Origin: Flavobacteriales bacterium
GTDB taxonomy: Bacteria > Bacteroidota > Bacteroidia > Flavobacteriales > BACL11
Reading direction: 5' to 3'
DNA length: 19,609 bases
Assembly (NCBI GenBank): GCA_002710495.1
Contig: PAKE01000035.1
Location: 5,412-25,020, forward strand
Part shown: one piece after another, positions 1 to 7,801 of the stretch
Layout of the letters: every line of letters begins with the position of its first letter
How positions within the stretch are numbered: the first letter of the stretch is position 1
Position numbers and translations under genes: made by a program
The notes under the pieces: model-generated
The model's input: only the letters and a program-made list of their open reading frames with translations
Told to the model about the DNA's origin: nothing
The model's database searches: none

Positions 1-114
1 TGCTTGCATAACTTCATCACTTACAAAATTCTCAGAAGCAATTAATTCAATTCCGTTTCTTTGTCTATAGTCTTCTTTTTCAATCAAATTGAAAATTTCT
101 GTATCTTTTTTCAT
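1..114 (-). CDS. glyA: Serine hydroxymethyltransferase, N-terminal fragment (cut by window edge)
   Basis: Only the first 38 codons lie in the window, reading leftward from an ATG at 114-112. The peptide begins [15 protein letters not shown] and includes the segment [18 protein letters not shown], which closely matches the N-terminal signature of serine hydroxymethyltransferase (the LIASENF block). The family is a cytosolic PLP enzyme that interconverts serine and glycine while loading a one-carbon unit onto tetrahydrofolate. The PLP lysine and the rest of the fold are outside the window. The gene is divergent from the FMN enzyme at 167, with 52 bp between the two starts, and a good Bacteroidota -7 box on the minus strand lies in that gap. 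The motif identity is strong despite the short length. Confidence 0.9.
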   Translation of the reverse strand, partial: MKKDTEIFNLIEKEDYRQRNGIELIASENFVSDEVMQA

Positions 115-150
115 AATTTAGTTTTATTTTGGCTGAGTAAATTTTAAGCA

Positions 151-158
151 CAAATATA
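151..158 (-). promoter_or_regulatory. Putative glyA promoter, -7 box TATATTTG
   Basis: Read on the minus strand, 158-151 is TATATTTG, an exact match to the Bacteroidota -7 consensus TAnnTTTG. A minus-strand TTG at 184-182 lies 23 bp upstream and could be the -33 element; it sits inside the first codons of the neighbouring gene. The box is 36 bp upstream of the glyA ATG. No equally good plus-strand box was found for the gene at 167. Confidence 0.5.
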
Positions 159-166
159 GAATTAAT

Positions 167-1111
167 ATGAATAGAATAACACAACTTTTTGGAATAAAAT
201 ATCCGATAATTCAAGGAGGTATGATTTGGTGTAGCGGATGGGAACTTGCATCTTCTGTAAGTGATTCTGGGGGATTGGGTTTAATTGGTGCTGCATCCAT
301 GTATCCTGAAGTTTTAAGAGATCATATTATTAAATGTAGGGAAGCTACAGATAAACCTTTTGGGGTAAATCTTCCTTTGTTATATCCTGATTTAGACCAA
401 CATATTCAAATAATTATTGAGATGGGAGTTAAAATTGTTTTTACTTCCGCTGGGAGTCCTGAAAAATACACTTCGAGTCTCAAAGACAATGGAATAAAAG
501 TGGTTCATGTAATCTCTAATTTAAAATTTGCGAAAAAATCAGAAGAAGCTGGTGTTGACGCTATTGTTTGTGAAGGATTTGAAGCTGGAGGACACAATGG
601 AAAAGAAGAAATAACTAGCATATGTCTCATACCAAATGTATCTAAAAATGTACAGATTCCAGTAATTGCTGCAGGAGGAATAGGAAGTGGAAAAGCAATG
701 TTATCAGCTTTTAGTTTGGGTGCAGAAGGAGTACAGATTGGAAGTAGGTTTGTAGCTTCTCAAGAATGTTCTGCTCATACTAATTTTAAAGATGCTGTGG
801 TAGAAGCGAAGGAAGGAGATACTATGATGTCTTTAAGAAAATTAACTGCAGTTAGATTATTAAATAATAATTTCTACCAGAAGGTTTTAGAAGCTGAAAA
901 TAGGGGAGACTCCATAGAGGAATTAAGAGAACTGTTGGGTAGAGGAAGATCTAAGAAAGGTATGTTCGAAGGAGATTTAAAAGAAGGTGAGCTCGAGATA
1001 GGGCAGGTATCTTCTATGATAAATGAGATAAAACCGGTGAAAGCAATTATAGATGAAATTATTTCTGATTTTCAGATACAAAAAGAAAGAATTAGTAAAA
1101 TAGAATTCTAA
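167..1111 (+). CDS. NAD(P)H-dependent FMN enzyme, nitronate monooxygenase / FabK-like
   Basis: This 314-residue protein looks like a TIM-barrel flavoenzyme of the 2-nitropropane dioxygenase (nitronate monooxygenase, NMO) family, which also contains the enoyl-ACP reductase FabK. Visible motifs are the N-terminal YPIIQGGM (residues 12-19), EAGGHNG with the family's active-site histidine at H143, the phosphate-binding AAGGIGSG (168-175), and GVQIGSRF (188-195). These are FMN and catalytic elements in known members. There is no signal peptide, so it should be cytosolic. Length fits both NMO and FabK. Sequence alone does not separate nitronate detoxification from a role in fatty acid synthesis. 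It is divergent from glyA and has no obvious operon partner. The ATG at 167 puts the conserved QLFGIKYPI segment at the usual distance from the N-terminus. Confidence 0.85.
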   Translation: MNRITQLFGIKYPIIQGGMIWCSGWELASSVSDSGGLGLIGAASMYPEVLRDHIIKCREATDKPFGVNLPLLYPDLDQHIQIIIEMGVKIVFTSAGSPEKYTSSLKDNGIKVVHVISNLKFAKKSEEAGVDAIVCEGFEAGGHNGKEEITSICLIPNVSKNVQIPVIAAGGIGSGKAMLSAFSLGAEGVQIGSRFVASQECSAHTNFKDAVVEAKEGDTMMSLRKLTAVRLLNNNFYQKVLEAENRGDSIEELRELLGRGRSKKGMFEGDLKEGELEIGQVSSMINEIKPVKAIIDEIISDFQIQKERISKIEF

Positions 1112-1180
1112 GATTCTTTTGAACTTATAAGATATTTTACATCTTTTATACATTTAATTTTATTTAATCATATAATTCAC

Positions 1181-1188
1181 TATATTTG
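1181..1188 (+). promoter_or_regulatory. Putative promoter -7 box TATATTTG for the secreted thioredoxin-fold gene
   Basis: TATATTTG matches the Bacteroidota consensus TAnnTTTG exactly. It ends 24 bp before the ATG at 1213, a sensible short leader. No clear TTG was found at the -33 distance. It lies in the 101-bp gap after the FMN-enzyme gene, which implies separate transcription. Confidence 0.45.
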
Positions 1189-1212
1189 TAGCTAAATAAA
1201 AATCTATCAACT

Positions 1213-2679
1213 ATGAATAAACATTTACTAATTACATTAATTACATTATTTTCATTTCAAAGCTTATTTGCTCAACTTCCTAATGGATCAATTGCTCCTA
1301 ATTTTGAGCTGACTGATCTCAATTCAGTAACTCATAAGCTTTATGAAGATTATACTGACTTAGGATACACTGTTTTTATAGATTTCTCTGCAGTATGGTG
1401 TGGTCCTTGTTGGTCATATCACACCTCTCATGCATTAAAAGATGTATATGAAAATCACGGACCTCTTGGGCATCCTGGTGTAAATGCTAGTACAACTAAT
1501 GATGTAATGGTTTTCTTTATAGAGGGGGATGGTAACTCAGAAACATGTCTTGGAGGAACAGGATGTGGAACTCAAGGCGATTGGATAACAGGAACTCCAT
1601 ATCCTATAATCTGTACGGATGCAAGTAGTGGTTTTGGTAACCCTGGTTCTATTGCAAGTACTTGGGCTATTAGTGGTTGGCCTACTGTTTATCAAGTTTG
1701 TCCTGACAGAACCTTACAATCGATTGGTCAAGCTCAATCACTTTATTCATTGGTAAACGCTTGCTTACCTCCACCTTCTTTTAATGATGACGCTAGAAGT
1801 TTTATGAATAGTTCAGCATCATCTGGTTGTTCTTCTATAGAGCCAGTAATAACTATACAAAACTATGGACTTAATAATCTTACGGAAGTAACAATTGATG
1901 TGTCTGTTAATGGAACTCCTTTACCATCAATGCTGTTTGATGAGTATTGGGATAATAATACAAATCAATACGAACCACTGAATCTTCCTACTTTAGATAT
2001 GAAAGATGTTGTGCTTAATCCAATAACAGATTTAGTAAATGGTGATGTAATTACTATTGATGTTAGTATGCCAAATGCAACTGTTGATTCTGATCCATTA
2101 AATAATCAGATAATTAGTTTTGTTGTAGATCTTGGTTTTAATAATGCATATTGGGATGGTGATTTATCTATTACTGTTTCTGGAGCAACTAATGTAAATG
2201 CTTGGTATCTTAAGAAAGTAAGTAATAATCAGATAATTGCTTCTGGTTGGGGTGGTGTTTCTAGTGCTACTAATTCTTTCCCATTAGAGTTTAACGAATG
2301 CTATACATTACAAAATGTTAATGGAGGTAATGAGAGCTATACTGTTACTGATGGAGCAACACCTCCACAAATTATATTACAAGGGACTGTTTCTGGTCCT
2401 GAAGACTTTGATAATTTTACGACAGGTAATGAGGTTTGGACTGGTATTGATAATCAAGAGATGACTTCTATTTCTGTATACCCTTCTCCTGCTAAAGATA
2501 AATTATATGTTAAAGGAAAATATGATTTTTTAAGGATTATTGATTTATTAGGAAAAGAAGTTTTGTATTCGAGATATGCAGAATCTATTGATGTTTCTTC
2601 TTTAAATAATGGACTGTATTTATTAGAGATTATATCTTCTGATAGAAGATATACTCAAAAAATCCAGATTGACAAATAA
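1213..2679 (+). CDS. Secreted thioredoxin-fold protein with T9SS type A sorting domain
   Basis: The 488-residue protein starts with a signal peptide (residues 1-20, ending SLFA, then Gln21). A thioredoxin-like domain follows at about 25-185. FSAVWCGPCWSYH carries the CGPC redox pair C63/C66, and ISGWPT (P157) is a likely cis-proline loop. Between them lies a long stretch with extra cysteines (C112, C118, C134), more than a minimal thioredoxin has. Residues ~190-305 look like a CARDB/Ig-like beta domain (ENYG-type motif as IQNYGLNN), then another beta-rich segment to ~415. Residues 417-488 (SISVYPSPAKDKLYV to the end) match a T9SS type A sorting domain, so the mature protein should go through the outer membrane and be surface-bound or released. 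The natural substrate is unknown. It is transcribed toward the large surface protein at 2767, 87 bp away. Confidence 0.85.
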   Translation: MNKHLLITLITLFSFQSLFAQLPNGSIAPNFELTDLNSVTHKLYEDYTDLGYTVFIDFSAVWCGPCWSYHTSHALKDVYENHGPLGHPGVNASTTNDVMVFFIEGDGNSETCLGGTGCGTQGDWITGTPYPIICTDASSGFGNPGSIASTWAISGWPTVYQVCPDRTLQSIGQAQSLYSLVNACLPPPSFNDDARSFMNSSASSGCSSIEPVITIQNYGLNNLTEVTIDVSVNGTPLPSMLFDEYWDNNTNQYEPLNLPTLDMKDVVLNPITDLVNGDVITIDVSMPNATVDSDPLNNQIISFVVDLGFNNAYWDGDLSITVSGATNVNAWYLKKVSNNQIIASGWGGVSSATNSFPLEFNECYTLQNVNGGNESYTVTDGATPPQIILQGTVSGPEDFDNFTTGNEVWTGIDNQEMTSISVYPSPAKDKLYVKGKYDFLRIIDLLGKEVLYSRYAESIDVSSLNNGLYLLEIISSDRRYTQKIQIDK

Positions 2680-2766
2680 TATAAAAAATATATTTTGAAT
2701 ATATAATGAAAGAATCTTTTTCTTTATATTCTCGTATATATTTTTAAATAAAATAATCTGTAATCA

Positions 2767-5700
2767 ATGAAGAAAATAGCTGTATCCTTAATTTTAATTC
2801 TTAGTAGTTTATTTTCCTACTCATCACATTTTATGGGAGGTGAAATTACGTGGCAGTGCATTAAAGGAGGTCCTGATGTTGGTAAATATATTTTTCAAAT
2901 GAAAGTATATAGAGATTGCAATGGAATTACTTTTTCTCAAACCTCTCAAACACTAACTCATCATAATTATCCCTCACTTGGAACTACAACTCCAATATTG
3001 TTAAATTTCATTTCCACTACAGATATTTCTCCAACTGGGTCAATTGCTTCTGGTAATACTTGTGTTGATTGTGCTAGTGGTCAACTTGGTGGTGTAGAGG
3101 AATATATATGGAGATCTGACCCAATGATATTAGGAGGAACTCCTCCTGCGGAAGGATGGCATTTTACTTGGGGTAGTTGTTGTAGAAGTAGTAATATTAC
3201 TAATGGAATGAATGATGAGAGTTGGACTTTAAGAGCTGTAATGTATCCGTATACGGATCCAGCAACTGGAAATGCTCTTCCTGCGGATCCTTGTTATGAT
3301 TCTTCTCCTAAGTTTGAAGAGCAAGCGAAAACAATTATATGTACAGGATATGAATTTTCGTATTCACACAACGCTTTTGATGACGAGTTAGATGAGATTG
3401 TATATTCTTGGGGAGAACCACTTGGAGATGCGTTCGCTTATGATCCTGCTAATCCAAATGCTACCGCTCTTGCTTTTGACCCTCCTTATACAGTAAATTC
3501 TCCCATTCCAGGTGCTCCAACCTTGGAATCTTCAACTGGAGAGATCACTTATAATTCTAATACTGCTGGTGTATTTGTAACTTGTATTAAGGTAGAAGCT
3601 TTTAAATGTGGTCAGTTAGTAGCAGAAATATACAGAGAGGTCCAAGTTCTTTTAATCGATTGTGGAGTATATACTCAACCACAAGATGGGTTTAATGACC
3701 CTCCAACAATTACAGAAGCATTTACTGATCCTGCAACAGGACTACCTACTTATGAAACGACCGTTTATGCTGGACAGTTAGTACAGTTTAATATTGAAGC
3801 AGAAGATTTAGATACTTATGCCGGTGGTCAGTTGCAACAAATTACTTTAGATGCTGATGGTGGTCAGTTTGCTTCTGATTATGTGACTGTAAACAACTGT
3901 GCGAATCCCCCTTGCGCTACTTTTAATAATGGTGCTGGAGTTACTCCACCCTTTTCTGCACCTGGTCTTGTGTCAGGCGTATTTGAGTGGCAAACAGATT
4001 GCTCTCACATGACAGCAGATGTTGGTTGTAACACCACATCCAATATATTTACATTCCTAATTAAAGCTGAAGATGATTTTTGCCCTGCTAATGGAATTTC
4101 TATTGCCACAATTAAGATTACTGTTGTACCACCTATCCCAGATTTAAGATGTACTGAAGTTTTACAAAATGGAGATGTAATGCTTACGTGGAAATATGTA
4201 GATGGAGCTCCTCCAACAGCAGAGCCATACATGGTGTGGTATTCTGATAATCCGAATGGTCCTTTTAATTTAATTGATAGTGTTTTCTTTCCTTTAACAA
4301 CATTTACGCATGCTGCTGCTGGTGGGAATGACGGTTCTCAGTATTATTATCTTTCTACAGAGGAAGGATGTGGAATTTCTTCAGGAGATTTAAATTCGGA
4401 TACCTTATCTAGTATCTTTGTAGATGTAGTTCCAATAAACCAGGGAATTAAAGCTTATTTGGATTGGAATGCAATTCATGATCCTTTATTATTTACTTCT
4501 TCTACCAATTATGAATTGTTTTTAAAAAATCCAAATACTAATTTTACTAATATATTATCTACTCCAACTCAGAATTACACACATGATTTGGAGTTTTGTG
4601 ATTATTTCCCAGAATTTTATGTGACAATTGATGATGTTAGTGGATGTTCTTCAAAATCAAATATTGGAGTAACTAATTTACTAGACACAATTACTCCTGT
4701 TACACCAATAATTACTGATGTTTCGGTAGATGTAAATGGATGGTCAGTAATTTCCTGGGAACCTTGTCTAGGATCAGATTTTTATGCTATTTACAAACAA
4801 GATGAGTTTGGAGTTTGGGTAACTATTGATTCTGTATTTGGAGTAAATAATACAACCTATACTGATTCAAACTCTAATGCTGTAAATCAATATGAGTTGT
4901 TTGAGGTTAGAGCGTTAGATAGTTGTGGGAATGCATCACAAACTAGCATAGAACATAATTCCATGAACTTAGAAGCAGATTTGGGGGCTTGTGATCATAC
5001 TATAACTATGGACTGGAACGACTATGTAAATTGGAGTGGAGGTACGGATCATTATGAAGTAGTGATTAATGAATCTACTTGTGGAATAGATCCCAGAACA
5101 ATGATACGATTAGAAGGTGATATTTCAGATTTTGTGCTTGAAGATATTATTAGTTCCTGTACATACGATATTTATATTTTGGCATATAATTCAGACTCTA
5201 CCTATGTAGCAATGTCCGATGTAATCACGTTTTATGCGGATTTACCTAAGCTGCCAGATTTCAATTACATTACTACTGCTACTGTTAATCATGACGATGG
5301 AGCAGTTGATATTTCATGTTATATTGATAATACTGCGATTATTGATAAATATGAAATTGACAGATCTGAGAGAGAAACAAATAATTTTCTTAATATAACT
5401 TCTATTCCTTTTCCTAACAGTGGAGATATGATTTATTATCACGATACAGATGTGTCAACAAAAGATCACTTTTATCAATACCATATATTTCCTGTAGATA
5501 CCTGCGGAAGAAGAGTTTCTACTCCTATTGCTCCTCTTTTAGCAATTGACACCTCTGTTTCTCAGACTATTTTGTGTGAAGTAGAAATAAATACAGATTA
5601 TGGAAATATTTTATTCGAAGAACAGTACACGAATACAATTTGGTTTAATAATTATATTGATTGGTTAGGAGGTGTGTCTCAGTACAACATATATCGTTCC

Positions 5701-6177
5701 GTAAATAGAGATCCATATATATTAATTCCTTTACATACCTTTTATCCTGGAGACTCTTTAGTTTATGTAGATTTAGTCACTAAATTTGTGGATGGAAATG
5801 GCAGGTTCTGTTATTATATTGAAGCTGTTGAAGGAAATGGAAATGATTTCGGTTTTACGGAAAGAAGTTTATCTAATATAGCTTGCGTCTCTCAAACTCC
5901 AAAACTATTTGTTCCAAATATATTTACCCCTAATGATGATGAACATAATGAACTATTTAGACCTGTAACCGCATTTGTTTCCGAAGAAGGATATTCTTTT
6001 ACGATTTATAGTAGGGGTGGAGAAAAGATTTTTACTACAAATATGCCCTCAAAAGGTTGGGATGGTAAATATGGAGGAAAAGATGCTCAAATAGGTAATT
6101 ATGTTTACCATGTAGAATATATAAATGGAGTAGGAGAGTTTACGGAAAAAACTAGTGTATTTAGATTACTCCGATAA
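2767..6177 (+). CDS. Large multidomain surface protein with gliding-associated (CHU_C / T9SS type B) C-terminal domain
   Basis: This 1136-residue protein has a hydrophobic signal peptide at about 1-19, ending near SYS. The mature start SHFMGGEITWQC, followed by a YRDCNG segment and a CC pair near residue 138, belongs to an N-terminal module I recall from many Bacteroidota surface proteins (about 20-300). Residues ~310-455 look like a cadherin-like beta region. From ~458 to ~1040 there are about six divergent fibronectin-III/Ig-like repeats with W and Cys pairs (for example LTWKYVDG, ISWEPC, YIDWLGG with YNIYRS). Residues 1045-1136 match the gliding motility-associated C-terminal domain: FVPNIFTPNDDEHNELF, then WDGKYGGKDAQIGNYVYHV. 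That domain is a type B T9SS signal. The likely role is adhesion or surface structure. The leader holds only a 7-of-8 -7 box (TATATTTT, 2737-2744), so its own promoter is uncertain. Confidence 0.85.
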   Translation: MKKIAVSLILILSSLFSYSSHFMGGEITWQCIKGGPDVGKYIFQMKVYRDCNGITFSQTSQTLTHHNYPSLGTTTPILLNFISTTDISPTGSIASGNTCVDCASGQLGGVEEYIWRSDPMILGGTPPAEGWHFTWGSCCRSSNITNGMNDESWTLRAVMYPYTDPATGNALPADPCYDSSPKFEEQAKTIICTGYEFSYSHNAFDDELDEIVYSWGEPLGDAFAYDPANPNATALAFDPPYTVNSPIPGAPTLESSTGEITYNSNTAGVFVTCIKVEAFKCGQLVAEIYREVQVLLIDCGVYTQPQDGFNDPPTITEAFTDPATGLPTYETTVYAGQLVQFNIEAEDLDTYAGGQLQQITLDADGGQFASDYVTVNNCANPPCATFNNGAGVTPPFSAPGLVSGVFEWQTDCSHMTADVGCNTTSNIFTFLIKAEDDFCPANGISIATIKITVVPPIPDLRCTEVLQNGDVMLTWKYVDGAPPTAEPYMVWYSDNPNGPFNLIDSVFFPLTTFTHAAAGGNDGSQYYYLSTEEGCGISSGDLNSDTLSSIFVDVVPINQGIKAYLDWNAIHDPLLFTSSTNYELFLKNPNTNFTNILSTPTQNYTHDLEFCDYFPEFYVTIDDVSGCSSKSNIGVTNLLDTITPVTPIITDVSVDVNGWSVISWEPCLGSDFYAIYKQDEFGVWVTIDSVFGVNNTTYTDSNSNAVNQYELFEVRALDSCGNASQTSIEHNSMNLEADLGACDHTITMDWNDYVNWSGGTDHYEVVINESTCGIDPRTMIRLEGDISDFVLEDIISSCTYDIYILAYNSDSTYVAMSDVITFYADLPKLPDFNYITTATVNHDDGAVDISCYIDNTAIIDKYEIDRSERETNNFLNITSIPFPNSGDMIYYHDTDVSTKDHFYQYHIFPVDTCGRRVSTPIAPLLAIDTSVSQTILCEVEINTDYGNILFEEQYTNTIWFNNYIDWLGGVSQYNIYRSVNRDPYILIPLHTFYPGDSLVYVDLVTKFVDGNGRFCYYIEAVEGNGNDFGFTERSLSNIACVSQTPKLFVPNIFTPNDDEHNELFRPVTAFVSEEGYSFTIYSRGGEKIFTTNMPSKGWDGKYGGKDAQIGNYVYHVEYINGVGEFTEKTSVFRLLR

Positions 6178-6242
6178 ATTTCAATCTTAATTTCTTAAGT
6201 CTCTTTTTGGGAATTTTTTAGCGATAATAAGGATAAAATTAG

Positions 6243-6250
6243 TACTTTTG
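6243..6250 (+). promoter_or_regulatory. Putative guaB promoter, -7 box TACTTTTG
   Basis: TACTTTTG is an exact TAnnTTTG match and ends 24 bp before the guaB ATG. A TTTG at 6206-6209 is too far upstream to be a convincing -33 element. It probably starts the rightward run guaB-chaperones-MoxR-def, although the 60-bp gap after guaB could hold another start site. Confidence 0.45.
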
Positions 6251-6274
6251 CAGACAATTTTAACAAAATAGTTT

Positions 6275-7741
6275 ATGGGAGTAGATAATAAAATTATAGG
6301 AGAAGGATTAACATTTGATGATGTTTTAATTGTTCCTCAATATTCAGAAGTGCTTCCTCATTTAGTAAAAACTAAGAGTCGTTTTTCAAGAAATATAGAA
6401 TTAAACGTTCCTTTAGTTTCTGCTGCTATGGATACAGTAACCGAATCATCAATGGCTATCGCTATAGCACAGGAAGGAGGAATTGGTGTGCTTCATAAAA
6501 ACATGAGTATTGAATCTCAATCACTAGAAGTCAGAAAAGTAAAAAGATCGGAAAGTGGAATGATATTAGATCCGATAACTTTAAATAAATCTGCGATAGT
6601 TGGTGATGCTTTACAAATAATGAAGGATAATAAAATTGGAGGTATTCCGGTTGTAGATTCTAAAAATAAATTAGTGGGAATTGTTACTAACAGAGATTTG
6701 AGATTTGAGAAAGATATGAGTCAGAGCGTTTTGGATATCATGACTTCTGATGGTATTGTTACTACCGAACTTACTGATTTAGAAAATGCTGAAAGAATAC
6801 TTCAAGAGAATAAAATTGAAAAATTACCAGTAATAAACTCAGATAATAATTTAGTTGGTTTAATCACTTTTAAAGATATTATCAAAAATAGAATGCGTCC
6901 TAACGCATGTAAAGATAATTTTGGAAGGTTAAGGGTAGCTGCAGCTGTTGGTGTAACAGGAGATGTTATGGAAAGAGTAGAGGCTCTTGCAGAATCTTCA
7001 GTAGACGCTATAATAATTGATACTGCTCATGGACATTCTAAAGGAGTGATTGATATTCTTAAAAAAGTAAAATCGAAATATAAAAATATTGATGTAATTG
7101 TTGGAAATATTGCTACCGCAGATGCCGCGAAAATGTTAATTGATGCAGGTGCAGATGCAGTGAAGGTTGGTATTGGTCCTGGTTCCATTTGTACTACAAG
7201 AATTGTTGCTGGAATTGGAGTGCCACAACTTACTGCTGTAATGGATGTTTTCTCAGTTTGTAGTAAAAATAAGATTCCATTAATAGCAGATGGAGGGATC
7301 CGTTATTCAGGGGATGTTGTAAAAGCACTTGTTGCAGGAGCAAGTTGTGTGATGTTAGGTTCTGTACTTGCAGGTGTTGAAGAAGCTCCTGGAGAGACAA
7401 TTATATTTGAAGGAAGAAAGTTTAAAACTTACAGAGGAATGGGCTCTATTGAGGCAATGCAAAGAGGTTCAAAAGATAGATATTTCCAATCTGAAGAATC
7501 AGATTCTAAAAAACTAGTTCCGGAAGGAATTGTCGGAAGAGTTGCATATAAAGGTACATTATCAGAAGTTACTCATCAAATTATAGGAGGATTAAAATCT
7601 GGTATGGGTTATTGTGGAGCAAATAATATTGAAGAGTTGCTTGCTGCCAGATTTGTTAAAATCACCTCTTCAGGTATAACAGAGAGCCACCCTCACAATG
7701 TAACTATTACAAGGGAATCTCCAAATTATAGCAGAGGATAA
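6275..7741 (+). CDS. guaB: Inosine-5'-monophosphate dehydrogenase
   Basis: GuaB oxidises IMP to XMP with NAD+, the committed cytosolic step of guanine nucleotide synthesis. The 488-residue length is typical of bacterial enzymes. Visible features are GLTFDDVLIVPQYS near the N-terminus, then two CBS domains inserted at about 95-150 and 155-205 (IGGIPVVDSKNKLVGIVTNRD and IEKLPVINSDNNLVGLITFKD). The catalytic loop GPGSICTTR has the nucleophile C306, IADGGIRYSGD (337-347) binds the IMP phosphate, and the flap has the Arg-Tyr pair R402/Y403 in DRYFQ with PEG at 416-418. All key residues are present. CBS domains often bind adenine nucleotides and tune this enzyme in other bacteria, which is knowledge of the family and not visible here. 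It lies 60 bp upstream of the first chaperone gene. Confidence 0.97.
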   Translation: MGVDNKIIGEGLTFDDVLIVPQYSEVLPHLVKTKSRFSRNIELNVPLVSAAMDTVTESSMAIAIAQEGGIGVLHKNMSIESQSLEVRKVKRSESGMILDPITLNKSAIVGDALQIMKDNKIGGIPVVDSKNKLVGIVTNRDLRFEKDMSQSVLDIMTSDGIVTTELTDLENAERILQENKIEKLPVINSDNNLVGLITFKDIIKNRMRPNACKDNFGRLRVAAAVGVTGDVMERVEALAESSVDAIIIDTAHGHSKGVIDILKKVKSKYKNIDVIVGNIATADAAKMLIDAGADAVKVGIGPGSICTTRIVAGIGVPQLTAVMDVFSVCSKNKIPLIADGGIRYSGDVVKALVAGASCVMLGSVLAGVEEAPGETIIFEGRKFKTYRGMGSIEAMQRGSKDRYFQSEESDSKKLVPEGIVGRVAYKGTLSEVTHQIIGGLKSGMGYCGANNIEELLAARFVKITSSGITESHPHNVTITRESPNYSRG

Positions 7742-7801
7742 AACAAAGTAATAAATCACTAAATAAATCGTTCTTTGAACACAAAAATTAAAATATAAGA
7801 A

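Noticed and set aside
1129..1145. Possible terminator hairpin after the FMN-enzyme gene (AAGAT / ATCTT, then T-rich)
   Set aside because: The stem is only 5 bp and AT-only apart from one G-C pair; it is too weak to distinguish from chance in AT-rich sequence.
2697..2731. Imperfect hairpin GAATATA...TATATTC between the two T9SS cargo genes
   Set aside because: It needs a 5-base bulge to pair and consists almost entirely of A and T; there is not enough support for a terminator or regulatory RNA.
6186..6200. Short inverted repeat CTTAA-TTTC-TTAAG after the large surface protein, followed by T-rich sequence
   Set aside because: A 5-bp AT-rich stem is unlikely to act as an intrinsic terminator and such palindromes are common at this base composition.
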